A DNA stretch of 64,000 nt from Confluentibacter citreus (GCF_002807055.1 NZ_NIXN01000001.1:1-64000); one strand, 5' to 3'; positions 45,696-56,268 are shown, numbered from the stretch's first letter. A program made the numbers and translations. Notes: a model not told the origin generated them from the letters alone.

Positions 45696-47021
45696 ATGGC
45701 AATTATAGGAAACAAAGAATACTACAAAGGTATTGGCGACATTAAGTTTGAAGGAAAAGAATCAGACAATCCATTAGCGTTTAAATACTACAATCCAGAC
45801 CAAGTGGTTGCAGGTAAAACCATGCGCGATCATTTTAAATTTTCAGTAGCATACTGGCATACATTCTGTGGAACTGGTGCAGATCCATTCGGGCCTGGAA
45901 CACAAGATTTTGAATGGGACAAATCTTCTGACGCTGTACAAGCAGCAAAAGATAAAGCAGATGCTGCGTTTGAATTTACAACTAAAATGGGATTTGGGTA
46001 CTACTGTTTCCATGATTTCGATTTAATTAGAGAAGGTGCTACGTTTGCAGAATCTGAATCTAGATTAGCAACTATTACTGAATATTTAAAAGAAAAACAA
46101 GCTGCTTCGGGTGTAAAATTACTTTGGGGAACTGCAAACTGTTTCTCTAACCCACGTTACATGAACGGTGCTTCTACCAACCCAGATTTTAATGTGGTTG
46201 CAAGAGCTGGCGGACAAATAAAATTAGCTTTAGATGCTACTATCGCTTTAAAGGGTGAAAATTACGTATTCTGGGGAGGTCGTGAAGGTTACATGACTTT
46301 ATTGAATACTGATATGGGTCGTGAATTAGACCACATGGGTCAGTTTTTAGCGATGTGTAGAGATTATGCTCGTTCTAAAGGATTTAAAGGAAATTTCTTT
46401 ATCGAACCTAAACCAATGGAACCATCTAAACATCAATATGATTTTGATAGCGCCACAGCTATTGGTTTCTTAAAGGAATATGGTTTAGATAAAGATTTCA
46501 AAATCAATATTGAAGTAAACCATGCTACTTTGGCACAACACACATTCCAACACGAATTGGAAGTAGCTGCAAAAGCAGGTATGTTAGGAAGTTTAGATGC
46601 TAATAGAGGTGATTATCAAAATGGTTGGGATACCGATCAATTCCCAAATAACATCCAAGAAACTACCGAAGCGATGTTAGTTTTCCTTAAAGCTGGTGGT
46701 TTACAAGGTGGTGGCGTTAACTTTGATGCTAAAATCAGAAGAAACTCTACCGATTTAGAAGATGTATTTTTAGCCCACATTGGTGGAGCAGATACGTTTG
46801 CTAGAGCCTTATTGATTGCTGATAAAATCATTACATCGTCTCCTTACGAGAAATTGAGAAAAGAGCGTTATGCTTCTTTTGATTCTGGTAAAGGAAAAGA
46901 TTTTGAAAACGGTAAATTAAGTTTACAGGATTTATACAAAATAGCTCAAGAAAATGGCGAACTATCTTTAAAAAGTGGTAAACAAGAGTTGTTTGAAAAT
47001 ATCATTAATCAATATATATAA
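45696..47021 (+). CDS. xylA: xylose isomerase
   Basis: The 441-residue protein matches class II xylose isomerases (about 440 residues): [18 protein letters not shown] near the N-terminus carries the catalytic His, [10 protein letters not shown] and [11 protein letters not shown] carry metal ligands, and [15 protein letters not shown] binds metal. It converts D-xylose to D-xylulose using divalent metal. No signal peptide. It ends the operon; a strong terminator follows. Confidence 0.97.
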   Translation: MAIIGNKEYYKGIGDIKFEGKESDNPLAFKYYNPDQVVAGKTMRDHFKFSVAYWHTFCGTGADPFGPGTQDFEWDKSSDAVQAAKDKADAAFEFTTKMGFGYYCFHDFDLIREGATFAESESRLATITEYLKEKQAASGVKLLWGTANCFSNPRYMNGASTNPDFNVVARAGGQIKLALDATIALKGENYVFWGGREGYMTLLNTDMGRELDHMGQFLAMCRDYARSKGFKGNFFIEPKPMEPSKHQYDFDSATAIGFLKEYGLDKDFKINIEVNHATLAQHTFQHELEVAAKAGMLGSLDANRGDYQNGWDTDQFPNNIQETTEAMLVFLKAGGLQGGGVNFDAKIRRNSTDLEDVFLAHIGGADTFARALLIADKIITSSPYEKLRKERYASFDSGKGKDFENGKLSLQDLYKIAQENGELSLKSGKQELFENIINQYI

Positions 47022-47047
47022 TCAATAATTGATTCCGTTGATTTAAG

Positions 47048-47076
47048 AAAGAGAAGCTAAAAGCTTCTCTTTTTTT
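47048..47076 (+). terminator. terminator after xylA
   Basis: AAAGAGAAGCT and AGCTTCTCTTT pair around AAA, followed by a run of T. It ends the regulator-xylB-xylA transcript, so the symporter has its own promoter. Confidence 0.85.
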
Positions 47077-47130
47077 TGTTTATTTAAATTTCAGTTTCTC
47101 TCAAAAAAGGCTGTATAACAACCAATAAGA

Positions 47131-47138
47131 TACATTTG
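47131..47138 (+). promoter_or_regulatory. candidate -7 element of the sugar symporter gene
   Basis: TACATTTG matches the TAnnTTTG element, 64 bases before the ATG at 47202. No clear -33 TTTG lies at the proper spacing, so the call is weak. Confidence 0.35.
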
Positions 47139-47201
47139 GCGCCCTAGTGAATCAATAAAATACATATATTTACGACCAACTAAACTTAATCAATTTATAA
47201 T

Positions 47202-48872
47202 ATGAAACATTATTTTTTAGCTATGCAATCGGTGATGGAAAATCTGGATTGGGTAGTTTTAGGAATTTATTTCCTTGCTTTGATGGCTGTTGCTGTGTGG
47301 GTTGTTCTTCAAAAAGACAAAAACACAGAGGATTATTTTTTAGCAGGTAGAAATGTAGGATGGTTTGTTATTGGGGCATCGATTTTTGCTTCCAACATTG
47401 GGTCGGAACACGTTGTAGGTCTTGCCGGAACTGGTTTTGAATCGGGTACACCGATGGCACATTATGAGTTGCATGCTTGGATTGTTTTACTTCTGGGGTG
47501 GTTATTTCTACCTTTTTATATTAGAAGCGGTGCTTTTACCATGCCCGAGTTTTTAGAAAAAAGGTTCGACAGCCGTTCGCGATGGTTTTTATCTTTATTT
47601 TCATTAGTGGCGTATGTTCTTACTAAAGTGTCTGTTACTATTTATGCAGGGGGTATTGTAGTTTCGGAATTATTAGGAATTCCATTTTGGTACGGTGCCA
47701 TAGGTATTGTAATTTTTACTGGAATTTATACGGTTGTTGGCGGTATGAAAGCAGTAATTTATACTGAAACTTTACAAACAGTCATTTTAATTTTGGGATC
47801 GGTTATTATTACATATCTAGGTCTAAAAGAAGTTGGTGGGTGGTCTCAATTGCATGAAACAGTAACTGCTGTAAGCCCCGATCATTTTAATATGTGGCGT
47901 TCTATGAATGACCCAGATTTCCCATGGACAGGATTACTATTTGGAGGCACCGTTGTAGGGATATGGTATTGGTGTACCGACCAATATATTGTACAGCGTA
48001 CTTTAGCTGCCAACAATATAAAAATTGGTAGACGAGGCGCCATTTTTGGTGCTTATTTAAAATTGCTTCCCATTTTAATCTTTTTAATTCCAGGTATTAT
48101 AGCATTTGCTTTAACCATTCAAAACCCAGATGTGTTTTTTGTTGAGAAAGCAGATAGAGCATTTCCGATGCTAGTAAAAACGTTATTGCCAGTAGGCTTA
48201 AAAGGATTGGTTGCAGGAGGTTTGATGGCTGCTTTAATGAGTTCTTTAGCGTCTGTTTTTAACTCATGCTCTACCATTTTTACTATTGATATTTATAAAA
48301 AATTATATCCAGAAAAAACCGAAAAGGTTTTGGTTAAAACAGGTAAAATTGCCACAGGATTCATTGTTGTTTTAGGTATTATTTGGATTCCAATTATGGA
48401 GAAAATTGGTGGTGGCGTTATGTATCAATATCTTCAAAACGTTCAATCTTATATTGCACCACCCGTAACTGCTGTTTTCTTATTGGGAATCATTTGGAAG
48501 CGTGTGAATGCTACCGCTGCCATTTCAACATTAATGGTAGGATTGGTGCTCTTAATTTTAAGATTAGGAAGCGAAATTTACTATCAACCGCAAATAGCAG
48601 CTGGAGAGATCGTAAATAATATTGCTTTTAGTTTTGCCACCATAAACTTTGCCCATATGGCGATATTCATGTTTATATTTTCCGTTATTTTCTGTATCAC
48701 CGTTAGCTTAGCATCTCGAGCTCCAAATTATGAACATATAAAGGGCTTAGCTTTTGGAACACTTTCTGAAGAGCAAAAAGCCGCTAATAAAGATAGTTAT
48801 GACACTATTGACATTGTTCTATCAGTGATATTAGTATTAATTGTTATCGGTGTACTCGCATATTTTACATAG
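47202..48872 (+). CDS. sodium/sugar symporter (SSS family), probable xylose transporter
   Basis: The 556-residue protein has about 14 membrane helices and the SSS signature region: DYFLAGRNVGWFVIGASIFASNIGSEHVVGLAG, the ITYLGLKEVGGW segment and SSLASVFNSCSTIFTIDIYKK. Members use the Na+ gradient to bring sugars such as glucose, galactose or xylose across the inner membrane. Xylose is inferred from the neighbourhood. ATG 47202 is used; a second ATG at 47223 or 47235 is possible because the family often starts closer to the first helix. A bidirectional terminator follows. Confidence 0.9.
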   Translation: MKHYFLAMQSVMENLDWVVLGIYFLALMAVAVWVVLQKDKNTEDYFLAGRNVGWFVIGASIFASNIGSEHVVGLAGTGFESGTPMAHYELHAWIVLLLGWLFLPFYIRSGAFTMPEFLEKRFDSRSRWFLSLFSLVAYVLTKVSVTIYAGGIVVSELLGIPFWYGAIGIVIFTGIYTVVGGMKAVIYTETLQTVILILGSVIITYLGLKEVGGWSQLHETVTAVSPDHFNMWRSMNDPDFPWTGLLFGGTVVGIWYWCTDQYIVQRTLAANNIKIGRRGAIFGAYLKLLPILIFLIPGIIAFALTIQNPDVFFVEKADRAFPMLVKTLLPVGLKGLVAGGLMAALMSSLASVFNSCSTIFTIDIYKKLYPEKTEKVLVKTGKIATGFIVVLGIIWIPIMEKIGGGVMYQYLQNVQSYIAPPVTAVFLLGIIWKRVNATAAISTLMVGLVLLILRLGSEIYYQPQIAAGEIVNNIAFSFATINFAHMAIFMFIFSVIFCITVSLASRAPNYEHIKGLAFGTLSEEQKAANKDSYDTIDIVLSVILVLIVIGVLAYFT

Positions 48873-48894
48873 GATACTGCTTTTAACAAACCAT

Positions 48895-48924
48895 AAAAAA
48901 GGGAGGCAATAACCTCCCTTTTTT
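48895..48924. terminator. bidirectional terminator
   Basis: AAAAAAGGGAGG and CCTCCCTTTTTT form a 12-bp stem around CAATAA. It serves the symporter transcript and, on the other strand, the small lipoprotein gene. Confidence 0.87.
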
Positions 48925-48939
48925 ATTCTACGGTATGAA

Positions 48940-49236
48940 CTAATTTTTTTTTATTTCATCAACCTTTTTATCCACTGCTTCACCGGCAGTTTTAATAGCT
49001 TCTCCTGTAGCTTTTACAGCATCATCAGTAGCATCAACAGCGTTATCAAGAGCTTTACCAGCTTCTTCTAGCGCACCTTCCGTTGCTTTTGCCGCATCAT
49101 CTGCCGCATCTTCTATAGCATCTCCTGCATTTTCCAGCGCCTCTTCTACAGAATCAGCTTTTTTGTTATCCCTACATGAGGAGAAATTTACTCCTAGAAT
49201 ACATATTAAAGCGGAACATAATAAGAATTTTTTCAT
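48940..49236 (-). CDS. small Ala/Asp/Glu-rich lipoprotein with amphipathic repeats
   Basis: The 98-residue product has a lipoprotein signal (VNFSSC, Cys at about residue 21) and then about 70 residues of near-regular 11-residue repeats rich in Ala, Asp, Glu and Lys (for example ENAGDAIEDAADDAAKATEG), expected to form a long amphipathic helix like LEA or apolipoprotein-type proteins. It has no enzyme motif. It lies between the symporter and the LacI gene, on the opposite strand, with no clear link to xylose. A stress or envelope-spacer role is only a guess. Confidence 0.7.
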   Translation of the reverse strand: MKKFLLCSALICILGVNFSSCRDNKKADSVEEALENAGDAIEDAADDAAKATEGALEEAGKALDNAVDATDDAVKATGEAIKTAGEAVDKKVDEIKKN

Positions 49237-49384
49237 TGAAAATGTTTTTAGTTGTTAATTAGTTATACGCTAATAATTACATATTTAGATGATATTTACT
49301 TAAAATATTAGTTTAAATTGATATTTAAATAAAGAAATGTAATTTGTTTTTAAAAATGTATATTTGACTTATTTTTTTATTAAT

Positions 49385-50416
49385 ATGAAACAAAACACGG
49401 AGGTTACTATTTACGATTTAGCGAAAAAGCTGAATTTAGCTACTTCAACCATTTCCAGAGCTTTAAGTAGTCATCATAGTATTAGCCAAAAAACTATTGA
49501 TAAAGTAAAGAAAACAGCTACTGAAATGGGATATCGCCCAAATAACTTAGCTGCTAGTTTAAGAAATAAAAAAACCAAAACCATTGGGGTTTTACTACCT
49601 ACCATAGCTCAACCTTTCCTTTCATCACTAATTAGTGGTGTTGAAACGACGGCTCAAGAAGCAGGCTATAATGTTGTTATCATGCAATCGCATGACTCCT
49701 ATGAAGAAGAACTGAATTTAACCCAATCTTTATACAGTAGCCGGGTTAGTGGTGTTATTTGTTGTTTAGCTATGGAGACTTCAGACACTAAGCATTTCAA
49801 GATATTCACAGATAATGGCATTCCGTTAGTTTTTGTGGATAGAGTTCCTAAACATGCGGATACCTATCGCGTCATGATTAATAATTATGAGGCTGGTTAT
49901 AATGCTACTAAACATCTCATAGATCAAGGTTGTTTAAGAATTGCCCATATTACAAGAGCATCCGAATTTGGCAACATATATAGTGAAAGAAAAAAAGGCT
50001 ATATAGAAGCTTTAAAGGAAAACAATATGCCTATTGACAACAAACTTATTGTAAACCTTAATTCTGTAAGCTATGAAGAAACCGAAGCGGCAACCAACAA
50101 ATTACTAAACTTGAAAAATCCGCCTGATGGTATATTTGCCGCAGGAGACATGATGGCCATCAGTGCTATTCAATGCGCTAAAAAAAGAGGTGTTAGAATT
50201 CCTGAGGAATTAGCTGTGATTGGTTTCAATAACGACCCCAATTCGAGAATTATAGAACCTAATTTATCAACCATTTCTCATCCTGCTGAAAAAATGGGGC
50301 AAGCTTCTGCAGAAATTATTTTAAAAAATTTAGAACAATCTACAAAAGATGATATTAAAGCCATCACGGTTTTAAATACCGAAGTTCTTGTTCGTGATTC
50401 TTCAAAAAGAAATTAA
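49385..50416 (+). CDS. LacI-family transcriptional regulator
   Basis: The 343-residue protein starts at ATG 49385 and has a LacI helix-turn-helix (VTIYDLAKKLNLATSTISRAL, hinge RPNNLAASLRNK) followed by a periplasmic-binding-like effector domain (IGVLLPTIAQPFLSSLISG to VIGFNNDPNSRIIEPNLSTI). Such regulators sense a sugar. It stands directly before the convergent GH3 gene and near the xylanase cluster, so it probably controls part of the locus. The frame is open from a TTG at 49364, but the conserved start is the ATG. A second regulator, GntR-type, serves the xylose operon. Confidence 0.9.
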   Translation: MKQNTEVTIYDLAKKLNLATSTISRALSSHHSISQKTIDKVKKTATEMGYRPNNLAASLRNKKTKTIGVLLPTIAQPFLSSLISGVETTAQEAGYNVVIMQSHDSYEEELNLTQSLYSSRVSGVICCLAMETSDTKHFKIFTDNGIPLVFVDRVPKHADTYRVMINNYEAGYNATKHLIDQGCLRIAHITRASEFGNIYSERKKGYIEALKENNMPIDNKLIVNLNSVSYEETEAATNKLLNLKNPPDGIFAAGDMMAISAIQCAKKRGVRIPEELAVIGFNNDPNSRIIEPNLSTISHPAEKMGQASAEIILKNLEQSTKDDIKAITVLNTEVLVRDSSKRN

Positions 50417-50456
50417 TTTATTTTATATTCCTATATCTCCCTCAATTACCATTTGA

Positions 50457-52727
50457 TTATTTTACAGCAATTAAAACCTCTGACATTTTTGGCGCTCCTA
50501 GTTCTATACTTCGTTTCATTGGACTTGAACCACCAACATAAATTTTAAATTCCCCTGCTTCTATAGTTCTTGTACCGTCTTCTTTTACAATTTCAAAATC
50601 TTTTGGAGCAACCTCAAACTCTAGGTTTTGAGACGTACCAGGCTCCAAAGTAACTCTTTTTGTGTTTATAAGCTGAAAGTTAGGAACTGTTACCGATGCT
50701 TGTACATCTGAAATATATATTTGGACAACTTCATCTGACTTTACTTTTCCAGAATTCATGACTTTTACTTGTACTTTAACAGTATCGCTTTTTGAAATTG
50801 TTTTATTTGTGACTTTTATATCACTGTAAGTAAAACTGGTATAACTTAATCCAAACCCAAAAGGATATAACGGTTCTTCATTCATGTATTTATAAGTCCT
50901 TCCTTTCATGGAATAATCATCAAAAGCTGGTAATTGATCTAAGGATTTTGGAAATGTAATGGGCAATCTGCCAGAGGGTGATACGTTTCCAAAAAGAATA
51001 TCTGCTACTGCCGTTCCACCTTCTTCCCCAGGATACCATACCAATAAAACAGCGTCTGCCAATTCTTGTACTTCAGCTAAATTCATAGGACTTCCTCCTG
51101 TAATTACAGCAACGATAGGCTTTTTGTCTTCAGGATTTTTATCGGCTGTTTCTCGTAATTGTTTAAGATAATCGACTTGGTTCTTTGGTAAATCGTAATC
51201 CAATCTATCTCCTGCTGTTGAAGAATCAATAGAATCCCCTTCCTCACCTTGCAAGGTACTCGACAGACCCAACACAACAATGGTGACATCACTACTTCCT
51301 GCATGACCAATAGCATAATTTATAGGATTTATAGATTTCTGATTTAGCATAGCACCTAACCGATATTGTAATTGACTTGTTGGAAGTATAGCGGCACTTA
51401 TACCTTCTAAAATTGTGACCATATTTGAATTTACACCATAATAATTTCCTAAAAGCACTTCTATATTAGAAGCATTTGGTCCAGTAACAAAATATTTAGA
51501 AAGGTCATTTTTTAAAGGTAAAATACCATTGTTTTTTAAAAGTACCATACTTTTTTGAGCTGCTTCTTTAGCTAAAGCTCGATTGGTTTCTCCGTTTACC
51601 ACATCCATAGAAATGGCATCATAAGGATTGCTTCCCTTAGGATCGAACAATCCTAATTTAAACCTTGTTTTTAATAAAATAGCTAATTGCGTATCAATGT
51701 CTTGTTCAGTTATTAAACCCTCTTTAAGGGCATCGAGTAACTGCTCATAAACCACACCGCAATTAAGGCTTACGCCACTTTTAAGTGCTAGTGCCGCTGC
51801 TTGCACTGGCGTATCCACTACGCCATGACCACCTTCATTGGCCTGCTTATAAAAATCTTCCAATGCTCCACAATCGGTTAAAACGTGTCCTTTAAAATCC
51901 CATTTATTTCTAAGAACTTCTGTTATTAAATAATTGCTTGAGCAGCAGGGCTCTCCATTTGTTCTATTGTAAGCACACATTACAGATTCAACATTGGCAT
52001 TTACTAAAGCCTTAAATGCTGGTAAATACGTTTCCCATAAATCTTTTTGGCTTACTTCAGCGTTAAATTCGTGTCGCACTTGTTCCGGACCGCTATGTAC
52101 CGCAAAATGTTTGGCACAAGCCGCTGTTTTTAAATAATCCGGATTGTCACCTTGTAGACCTTCAACAAAAGCCACCCCTAAAATAGACGTTAAGTATGGA
52201 TCTTCCCCATAAGTTTCTTGACCACGACCCCATCTAGGATCTCTAAATATATTAATGTTTGGCGTCCAAAACGTTAAGCCATTATATTGTAAGTGAAAAC
52301 CTTTTTCACTAGTAGCATTATATATAGCTCTGGCTTCATCTGAAATGGCGGAGGATACTCTAAATGCCAAATCGGCATCAAACGTAGCACCAATCCCAAT
52401 AGCTTGAGGAAAAATGGTTGCTGCGCATGTACGACCTACCCCATGCAAAGCTTCATTCCAATAATCATAGGGAGGAATTTGCAATCTTTCAATGGAAGGC
52501 GTTCCATTCATCATCTGGCTTATTTTTTCTTCAACTGTCAATCTAGAAATTAAATCTTCAACTCGTTCATCTATGGAAAGTGAAGGGTTATAAAAAGGAA
52601 GTGAATCATAAACATTGCTAGAGGATATTGTTTCACTTTGTGAAGTATTATCATTCTTATTATTGCAAGAAATAAAAATTAAAAGCGGTAGAATAATTAA
52701 AGTAGCAGGAAATATTCTTTTTCTCAT
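50457..52727 (-). CDS. GH3 beta-xylosidase / beta-glucosidase lipoprotein
   Basis: The 756-residue protein has a lipoprotein signal (LIFISC, Cys about 21) and the GH3 three-domain order: TIM barrel with KTAACAKHFAVHSGPE, the nucleophile Asp285 in HVLTDCGALEDFY, then the alpha/beta sandwich (KSMVLLKNNGILPL to VLVWYPGEEGGTAVADILFG) and a fibronectin-like end (YTYSDIKVT, EFEVAPKDFE). The TDCGA nucleophile context is close to beta-xylosidases of the family, so xylo-oligosaccharide cleavage is likely, but beta-glucosidase activity is possible. It is divergent from the GH67 gene and likely periplasmic. Confidence 0.9.
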   Translation of the reverse strand: MRKRIFPATLIILPLLIFISCNNKNDNTSQSETISSSNVYDSLPFYNPSLSIDERVEDLISRLTVEEKISQMMNGTPSIERLQIPPYDYWNEALHGVGRTCAATIFPQAIGIGATFDADLAFRVSSAISDEARAIYNATSEKGFHLQYNGLTFWTPNINIFRDPRWGRGQETYGEDPYLTSILGVAFVEGLQGDNPDYLKTAACAKHFAVHSGPEQVRHEFNAEVSQKDLWETYLPAFKALVNANVESVMCAYNRTNGEPCCSSNYLITEVLRNKWDFKGHVLTDCGALEDFYKQANEGGHGVVDTPVQAAALALKSGVSLNCGVVYEQLLDALKEGLITEQDIDTQLAILLKTRFKLGLFDPKGSNPYDAISMDVVNGETNRALAKEAAQKSMVLLKNNGILPLKNDLSKYFVTGPNASNIEVLLGNYYGVNSNMVTILEGISAAILPTSQLQYRLGAMLNQKSINPINYAIGHAGSSDVTIVVLGLSSTLQGEEGDSIDSSTAGDRLDYDLPKNQVDYLKQLRETADKNPEDKKPIVAVITGGSPMNLAEVQELADAVLLVWYPGEEGGTAVADILFGNVSPSGRLPITFPKSLDQLPAFDDYSMKGRTYKYMNEEPLYPFGFGLSYTSFTYSDIKVTNKTISKSDTVKVQVKVMNSGKVKSDEVVQIYISDVQASVTVPNFQLINTKRVTLEPGTSQNLEFEVAPKDFEIVKEDGTRTIEAGEFKIYVGGSSPMKRSIELGAPKMSEVLIAVK

Positions 52728-52962
52728 GATAATTGGTCCTATTAAGTTAAATTGTAATCTAATACAGTAAATGTATTGAAAAATTTTTATTTTAAATTTG
52801 ATTGTTTTAGTTTTACGAATTAAATCATGTTTTAAATAAATCTTCCATATTTTAATGGTAGCTGCATTGCTAAATACATATTAATTGCACATTTTTTTGC
52901 ACTTTAAAAAAAAATTGATACTACTATACAGATGAAAATTATTTATCTTTCAAACAAAATTT
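52728..52962. promoter_or_regulatory. divergent control region between GH3 and GH67 genes
   Basis: This 235-bp AT-rich spacer must drive both directions. On the plus strand TAAATTTG (52793-52800) resembles a -7 element, though no -33 has good spacing; on the minus strand TACATTTA near 52762-52770 is a weaker match. TTGCAC occurs twice at 52886-52903 and could be part of an operator. A clear LacI palindrome was not seen. Confidence 0.35.
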
Positions 52963-55119
52963 ATGTTTAAAAAAATCATCTTTTTTCTTACGTTTTCAAT
53001 TGTTTTTTGCAATAACCTTTTAGCAAATGATGGCTATAATTTATGGCTACAATATAGCTATATAGAAAACACTTCTTTAAGACAAGAGTATTTATCCGCC
53101 GTAGAAAAATTATCGCCCTCAGGAAATTCTGAAACCATACAAATAGCATCAAAAGAACTTAATAGAGGCCTTAGCAGTATGCTTGGGTCTGAGTTTTCAT
53201 CCAATTCAACTAACAATAACGGCAACACTTTGATTTTTGGCGCAAAAGCTAACTTATCAGAAGAAGTGATTCTGCAATTAGGAAATGCTTTTAATGAAAT
53301 AAATGAAGAGGGGTATATTATAAAATCTTTCTCTCTTAAAGGCAAAAAACATATTATTATTACTGGTAATTCTGATATTGGAATTTTATATGGAGTTTAT
53401 AACTTTTTAAAATTATTGCAGACAAATAAATCAATAGAAAGGTTAAGTATTATTGATTCCCCTAAAATCAAAGTCCGTATTTTAAATCATTGGGACAATT
53501 TAGACAGAACCGTTGAAAGAGGTTATGCCGGTTTCTCTATTTGGGATTGGCATCGCTTACCGGATTACCTAGACCCAAGATATACAGATTATGCACGGGC
53601 AAATGCATCTGTGGGCATCAATGGCACCGTGTTAAACAATGTAAATGCTAATGCACTCATTTTGACTCCGCATTACTTGGAAAAAGTGGAGGCGCTTGCC
53701 AACGTTTTTAGACCCTATGGCATTAAAGTATATTTAACTGCGCGTTTTTCTGCACCTATAGAAATTGGTGGATTGAAAACAGCTGATCCATTAGATGCCA
53801 ACGTTATAAATTGGTGGAAAGAAAAAACTGCGGAAATTTACAAAAGAATTCCAGATTTTGGAGGCTTTGTAGTTAAAGCAAACTCTGAAGGGCAACCAGG
53901 ACCCCAAGATTATGACAGAAATCATGTTGATGGTGCCAATTTGCTGGCAGATGCCCTAGCTCCTTTTAACGGCATCGTTATGTGGAGAGCCTTTGTGTAT
54001 TCTGAACATGATGTTACTGATAGAGCAAAGCAGGCTTACCCTGAGTTTGTACCTTACGACGGCCAATTCAAAGACAATGTAATTATTCAGGTTAAAAATG
54101 GTGCTATTGATTTTCAACCTCGTGAACCATTTCATCCCATGTTTGGTGCAATGCCAAAAACACCCCTAATGATGGAGTTTCAAATAACACAAGAGTATTT
54201 GGGCTTTAGCACGCACTCCATTTTTTTGCCTACGATGTATGAAGAAACCTTACAGGCAGACACCTATCAAAAAGGGAAGGGATCTATTGTAGCTAAAGAT
54301 CTGGATGGCACCTTGCACAATAAAAGGTTAACCGGCATGGCGGGGGTTAGCAACATAGGTAATGATATTAATTGGACGGGCAACCCAATGCTACAAGCTA
54401 ATTGGTATGGATATGGAAGACTTGCGTGGGACCCCTACTTAAGTGCTGAAAGCATTGCTGATGAGTGGTTGAGATTGACATTCACCAATAACAAAAAATT
54501 TATTGAACCCATAAAAGAAATGATGTTAAATTCTAGAGAGGCTGCTGTTAATTACATGACTCCTTTAGGCTTACATCATATTATGGATACGGGACATCAC
54601 TATGGACCAGGGCCGTGGGTATCCAATCTTTCAAGACCAGAATGGAATCCTGTATATTATCATAAAGCAGATTCACTTGGAATTGGTTTTAATAGAACAC
54701 CATCAGGAAGTAATGCTACTGAACAATATGCACCAGAAGTCGCAAAAGTTTATAATGATTTAAAATCTATTTCAGAAAAAGACTTATTATGGTTTCATCA
54801 TGTACCGTGGGATTATAAACTTAAAAATGGCAAAACACTTTGGGATGGTATGGCATTGAAATATCAAGAAGGGGTTGACCAAGTTGCATCCATGATTAAC
54901 ACTTGGAATCAAATGGAAAGCTATGTTGATGCTGAAAGATATAACAATGTTAAAATGCTATTAAACATTCAATATAAAGAAGCAAAATGGTGGCGAGATG
55001 CTTGTTTATTGTATTTTCAACAATATTCTAAAATGCCCCTACCAGAAGGCGTTGAAAAACCTACACAAACTTTAGAATATTTTCAATCATTAAAATTTCC
55101 TTTTGCACCCGGGAATTAA
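52963..55119 (+). CDS. GH67 alpha-glucuronidase
   Basis: The 718-residue protein has a signal peptide (ending LLAND, about residue 22) and fits GH67 in length and motifs. By alignment to the known family pattern the catalytic acid is Glu309 in KANSEGQPGP, and the base pair is Asp383 in GAIDFQPREP with Glu411 in QITQEYLG. It removes 4-O-methyl-glucuronic acid from the non-reducing end of aldouronic acids made by GH10 xylanases. Signal peptide and no lipobox suggest the periplasm. It opens the plus-strand unit GH67 - GH10 - GH10 - transporter - GH43, with gaps of about 9 to 34 bp. Confidence 0.95.
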   Translation: MFKKIIFFLTFSIVFCNNLLANDGYNLWLQYSYIENTSLRQEYLSAVEKLSPSGNSETIQIASKELNRGLSSMLGSEFSSNSTNNNGNTLIFGAKANLSEEVILQLGNAFNEINEEGYIIKSFSLKGKKHIIITGNSDIGILYGVYNFLKLLQTNKSIERLSIIDSPKIKVRILNHWDNLDRTVERGYAGFSIWDWHRLPDYLDPRYTDYARANASVGINGTVLNNVNANALILTPHYLEKVEALANVFRPYGIKVYLTARFSAPIEIGGLKTADPLDANVINWWKEKTAEIYKRIPDFGGFVVKANSEGQPGPQDYDRNHVDGANLLADALAPFNGIVMWRAFVYSEHDVTDRAKQAYPEFVPYDGQFKDNVIIQVKNGAIDFQPREPFHPMFGAMPKTPLMMEFQITQEYLGFSTHSIFLPTMYEETLQADTYQKGKGSIVAKDLDGTLHNKRLTGMAGVSNIGNDINWTGNPMLQANWYGYGRLAWDPYLSAESIADEWLRLTFTNNKKFIEPIKEMMLNSREAAVNYMTPLGLHHIMDTGHHYGPGPWVSNLSRPEWNPVYYHKADSLGIGFNRTPSGSNATEQYAPEVAKVYNDLKSISEKDLLWFHHVPWDYKLKNGKTLWDGMALKYQEGVDQVASMINTWNQMESYVDAERYNNVKMLLNIQYKEAKWWRDACLLYFQQYSKMPLPEGVEKPTQTLEYFQSLKFPFAPGN

Positions 55120-55153
55120 AATGAGAGATATGATAAGAAACTAGTTATAGTAA

Positions 55154-56251
55154 ATGAAATTAACTCATTATTTAATTATAATAATTGCAACACTTTTAAT
55201 TAGTTGCTCAGGTTCAGGAGATGACGATCCTAAGGCTAATCCTATTCCCGTCCCTACACCCTCTGCAACTTTGAAAGCATCTGCGAATTTTCCAATAGGA
55301 AATATTGTTTCTGCAAGTAAATTATCTGGAACAGATACTTACTTTAGAACATTGCTAAATAAAGAATTTAATAGCATTACTGCTGAAAATGACATGAAAA
55401 TGGGAGCTATGTTTACGGGGCCTGATACTTATGACTTCAGTAAAGGAGATGCCATTGTTAACTACGCCAAAACAAATGGGCTTAGAGTTCATGGACACGC
55501 CTTGGTTTGGCATGCATCCATTCCCAATTGGTTAAAAAATTATACTGGCACTGACGCTGAATTTGAAGCACAAGTGAAAGGCTATATAAAAGCAACCGTT
55601 GCCCATTTTGCTGCAATAAAAACAACAGAAGGAAAATCGGTTCTTGAAAGCTGGGATGTTGTTAATGAACATTTTACAAGCGATGCGGCGGCTGCCGTTT
55701 TTAATACTAGAATGGGAAGCGATTATGTCTCTAAATGTTTTATTTGGGCGCGTGAAGCTGATGCTGATGTAAAATTATTTTATAACGATTATAATTTAGA
55801 AAGTCAGAATTCCAAAGCTGCCCAGGTTGTAGATATGGTAAATACTTTTAAAACAAATTTAACGCCTATAGATGGTATTGGCATGCAAATGCATATTGAC
55901 TATCAATATCCGGACTTAACAACATTATCAAATAATCTGACGTTGCTTAAAAATACAGGTTTATTAATTCATTTGTCTGAATTGGATATGACGGTAAACA
56001 AGGATAAAGCATTAACCTCATTAACAACAAATAGAGCAAATGCTCAAAAAGAAAAATACAAGCAAGTTGCTACAATGTACAATACACTGCCTGCAGCACA
56101 AAGATTTGGTATTACTTTTTGGGGTATGAGGGATAATGACAGTTGGCTTATTAATTTTCATAATAATCAAAATGAATGGCCTTTATTATTCGATTCAAAT
56201 TATAATTATAAACAAGCATTTATAGGCTTTTTAGAAGGATTAAACAACTAA
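55154..56251 (+). CDS. GH10 endo-1,4-beta-xylanase (lipoprotein)
   Basis: The 365-residue protein has a lipoprotein signal (LLISC, Cys about 18) followed by SGSGDDD, an acidic stretch typical of the export signal that sends lipoproteins to the cell surface in Bacteroidota. The GH10 barrel has HGHALVWH, acid/base Glu172 in DVVNEHF and nucleophile Glu276 in LSELDM. It cuts xylan internally. No carbohydrate-binding domain is present. It is 34 bp after the GH67 gene and 17 bp before a second GH10; the two differ in signal, length and active-site loops. Confidence 0.95.
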   Translation: MKLTHYLIIIIATLLISCSGSGDDDPKANPIPVPTPSATLKASANFPIGNIVSASKLSGTDTYFRTLLNKEFNSITAENDMKMGAMFTGPDTYDFSKGDAIVNYAKTNGLRVHGHALVWHASIPNWLKNYTGTDAEFEAQVKGYIKATVAHFAAIKTTEGKSVLESWDVVNEHFTSDAAAAVFNTRMGSDYVSKCFIWAREADADVKLFYNDYNLESQNSKAAQVVDMVNTFKTNLTPIDGIGMQMHIDYQYPDLTTLSNNLTLLKNTGLLIHLSELDMTVNKDKALTSLTTNRANAQKEKYKQVATMYNTLPAAQRFGITFWGMRDNDSWLINFHNNQNEWPLLFDSNYNYKQAFIGFLEGLNN

Positions 56252-56268
56252 ACTAAATATTTAAAATC

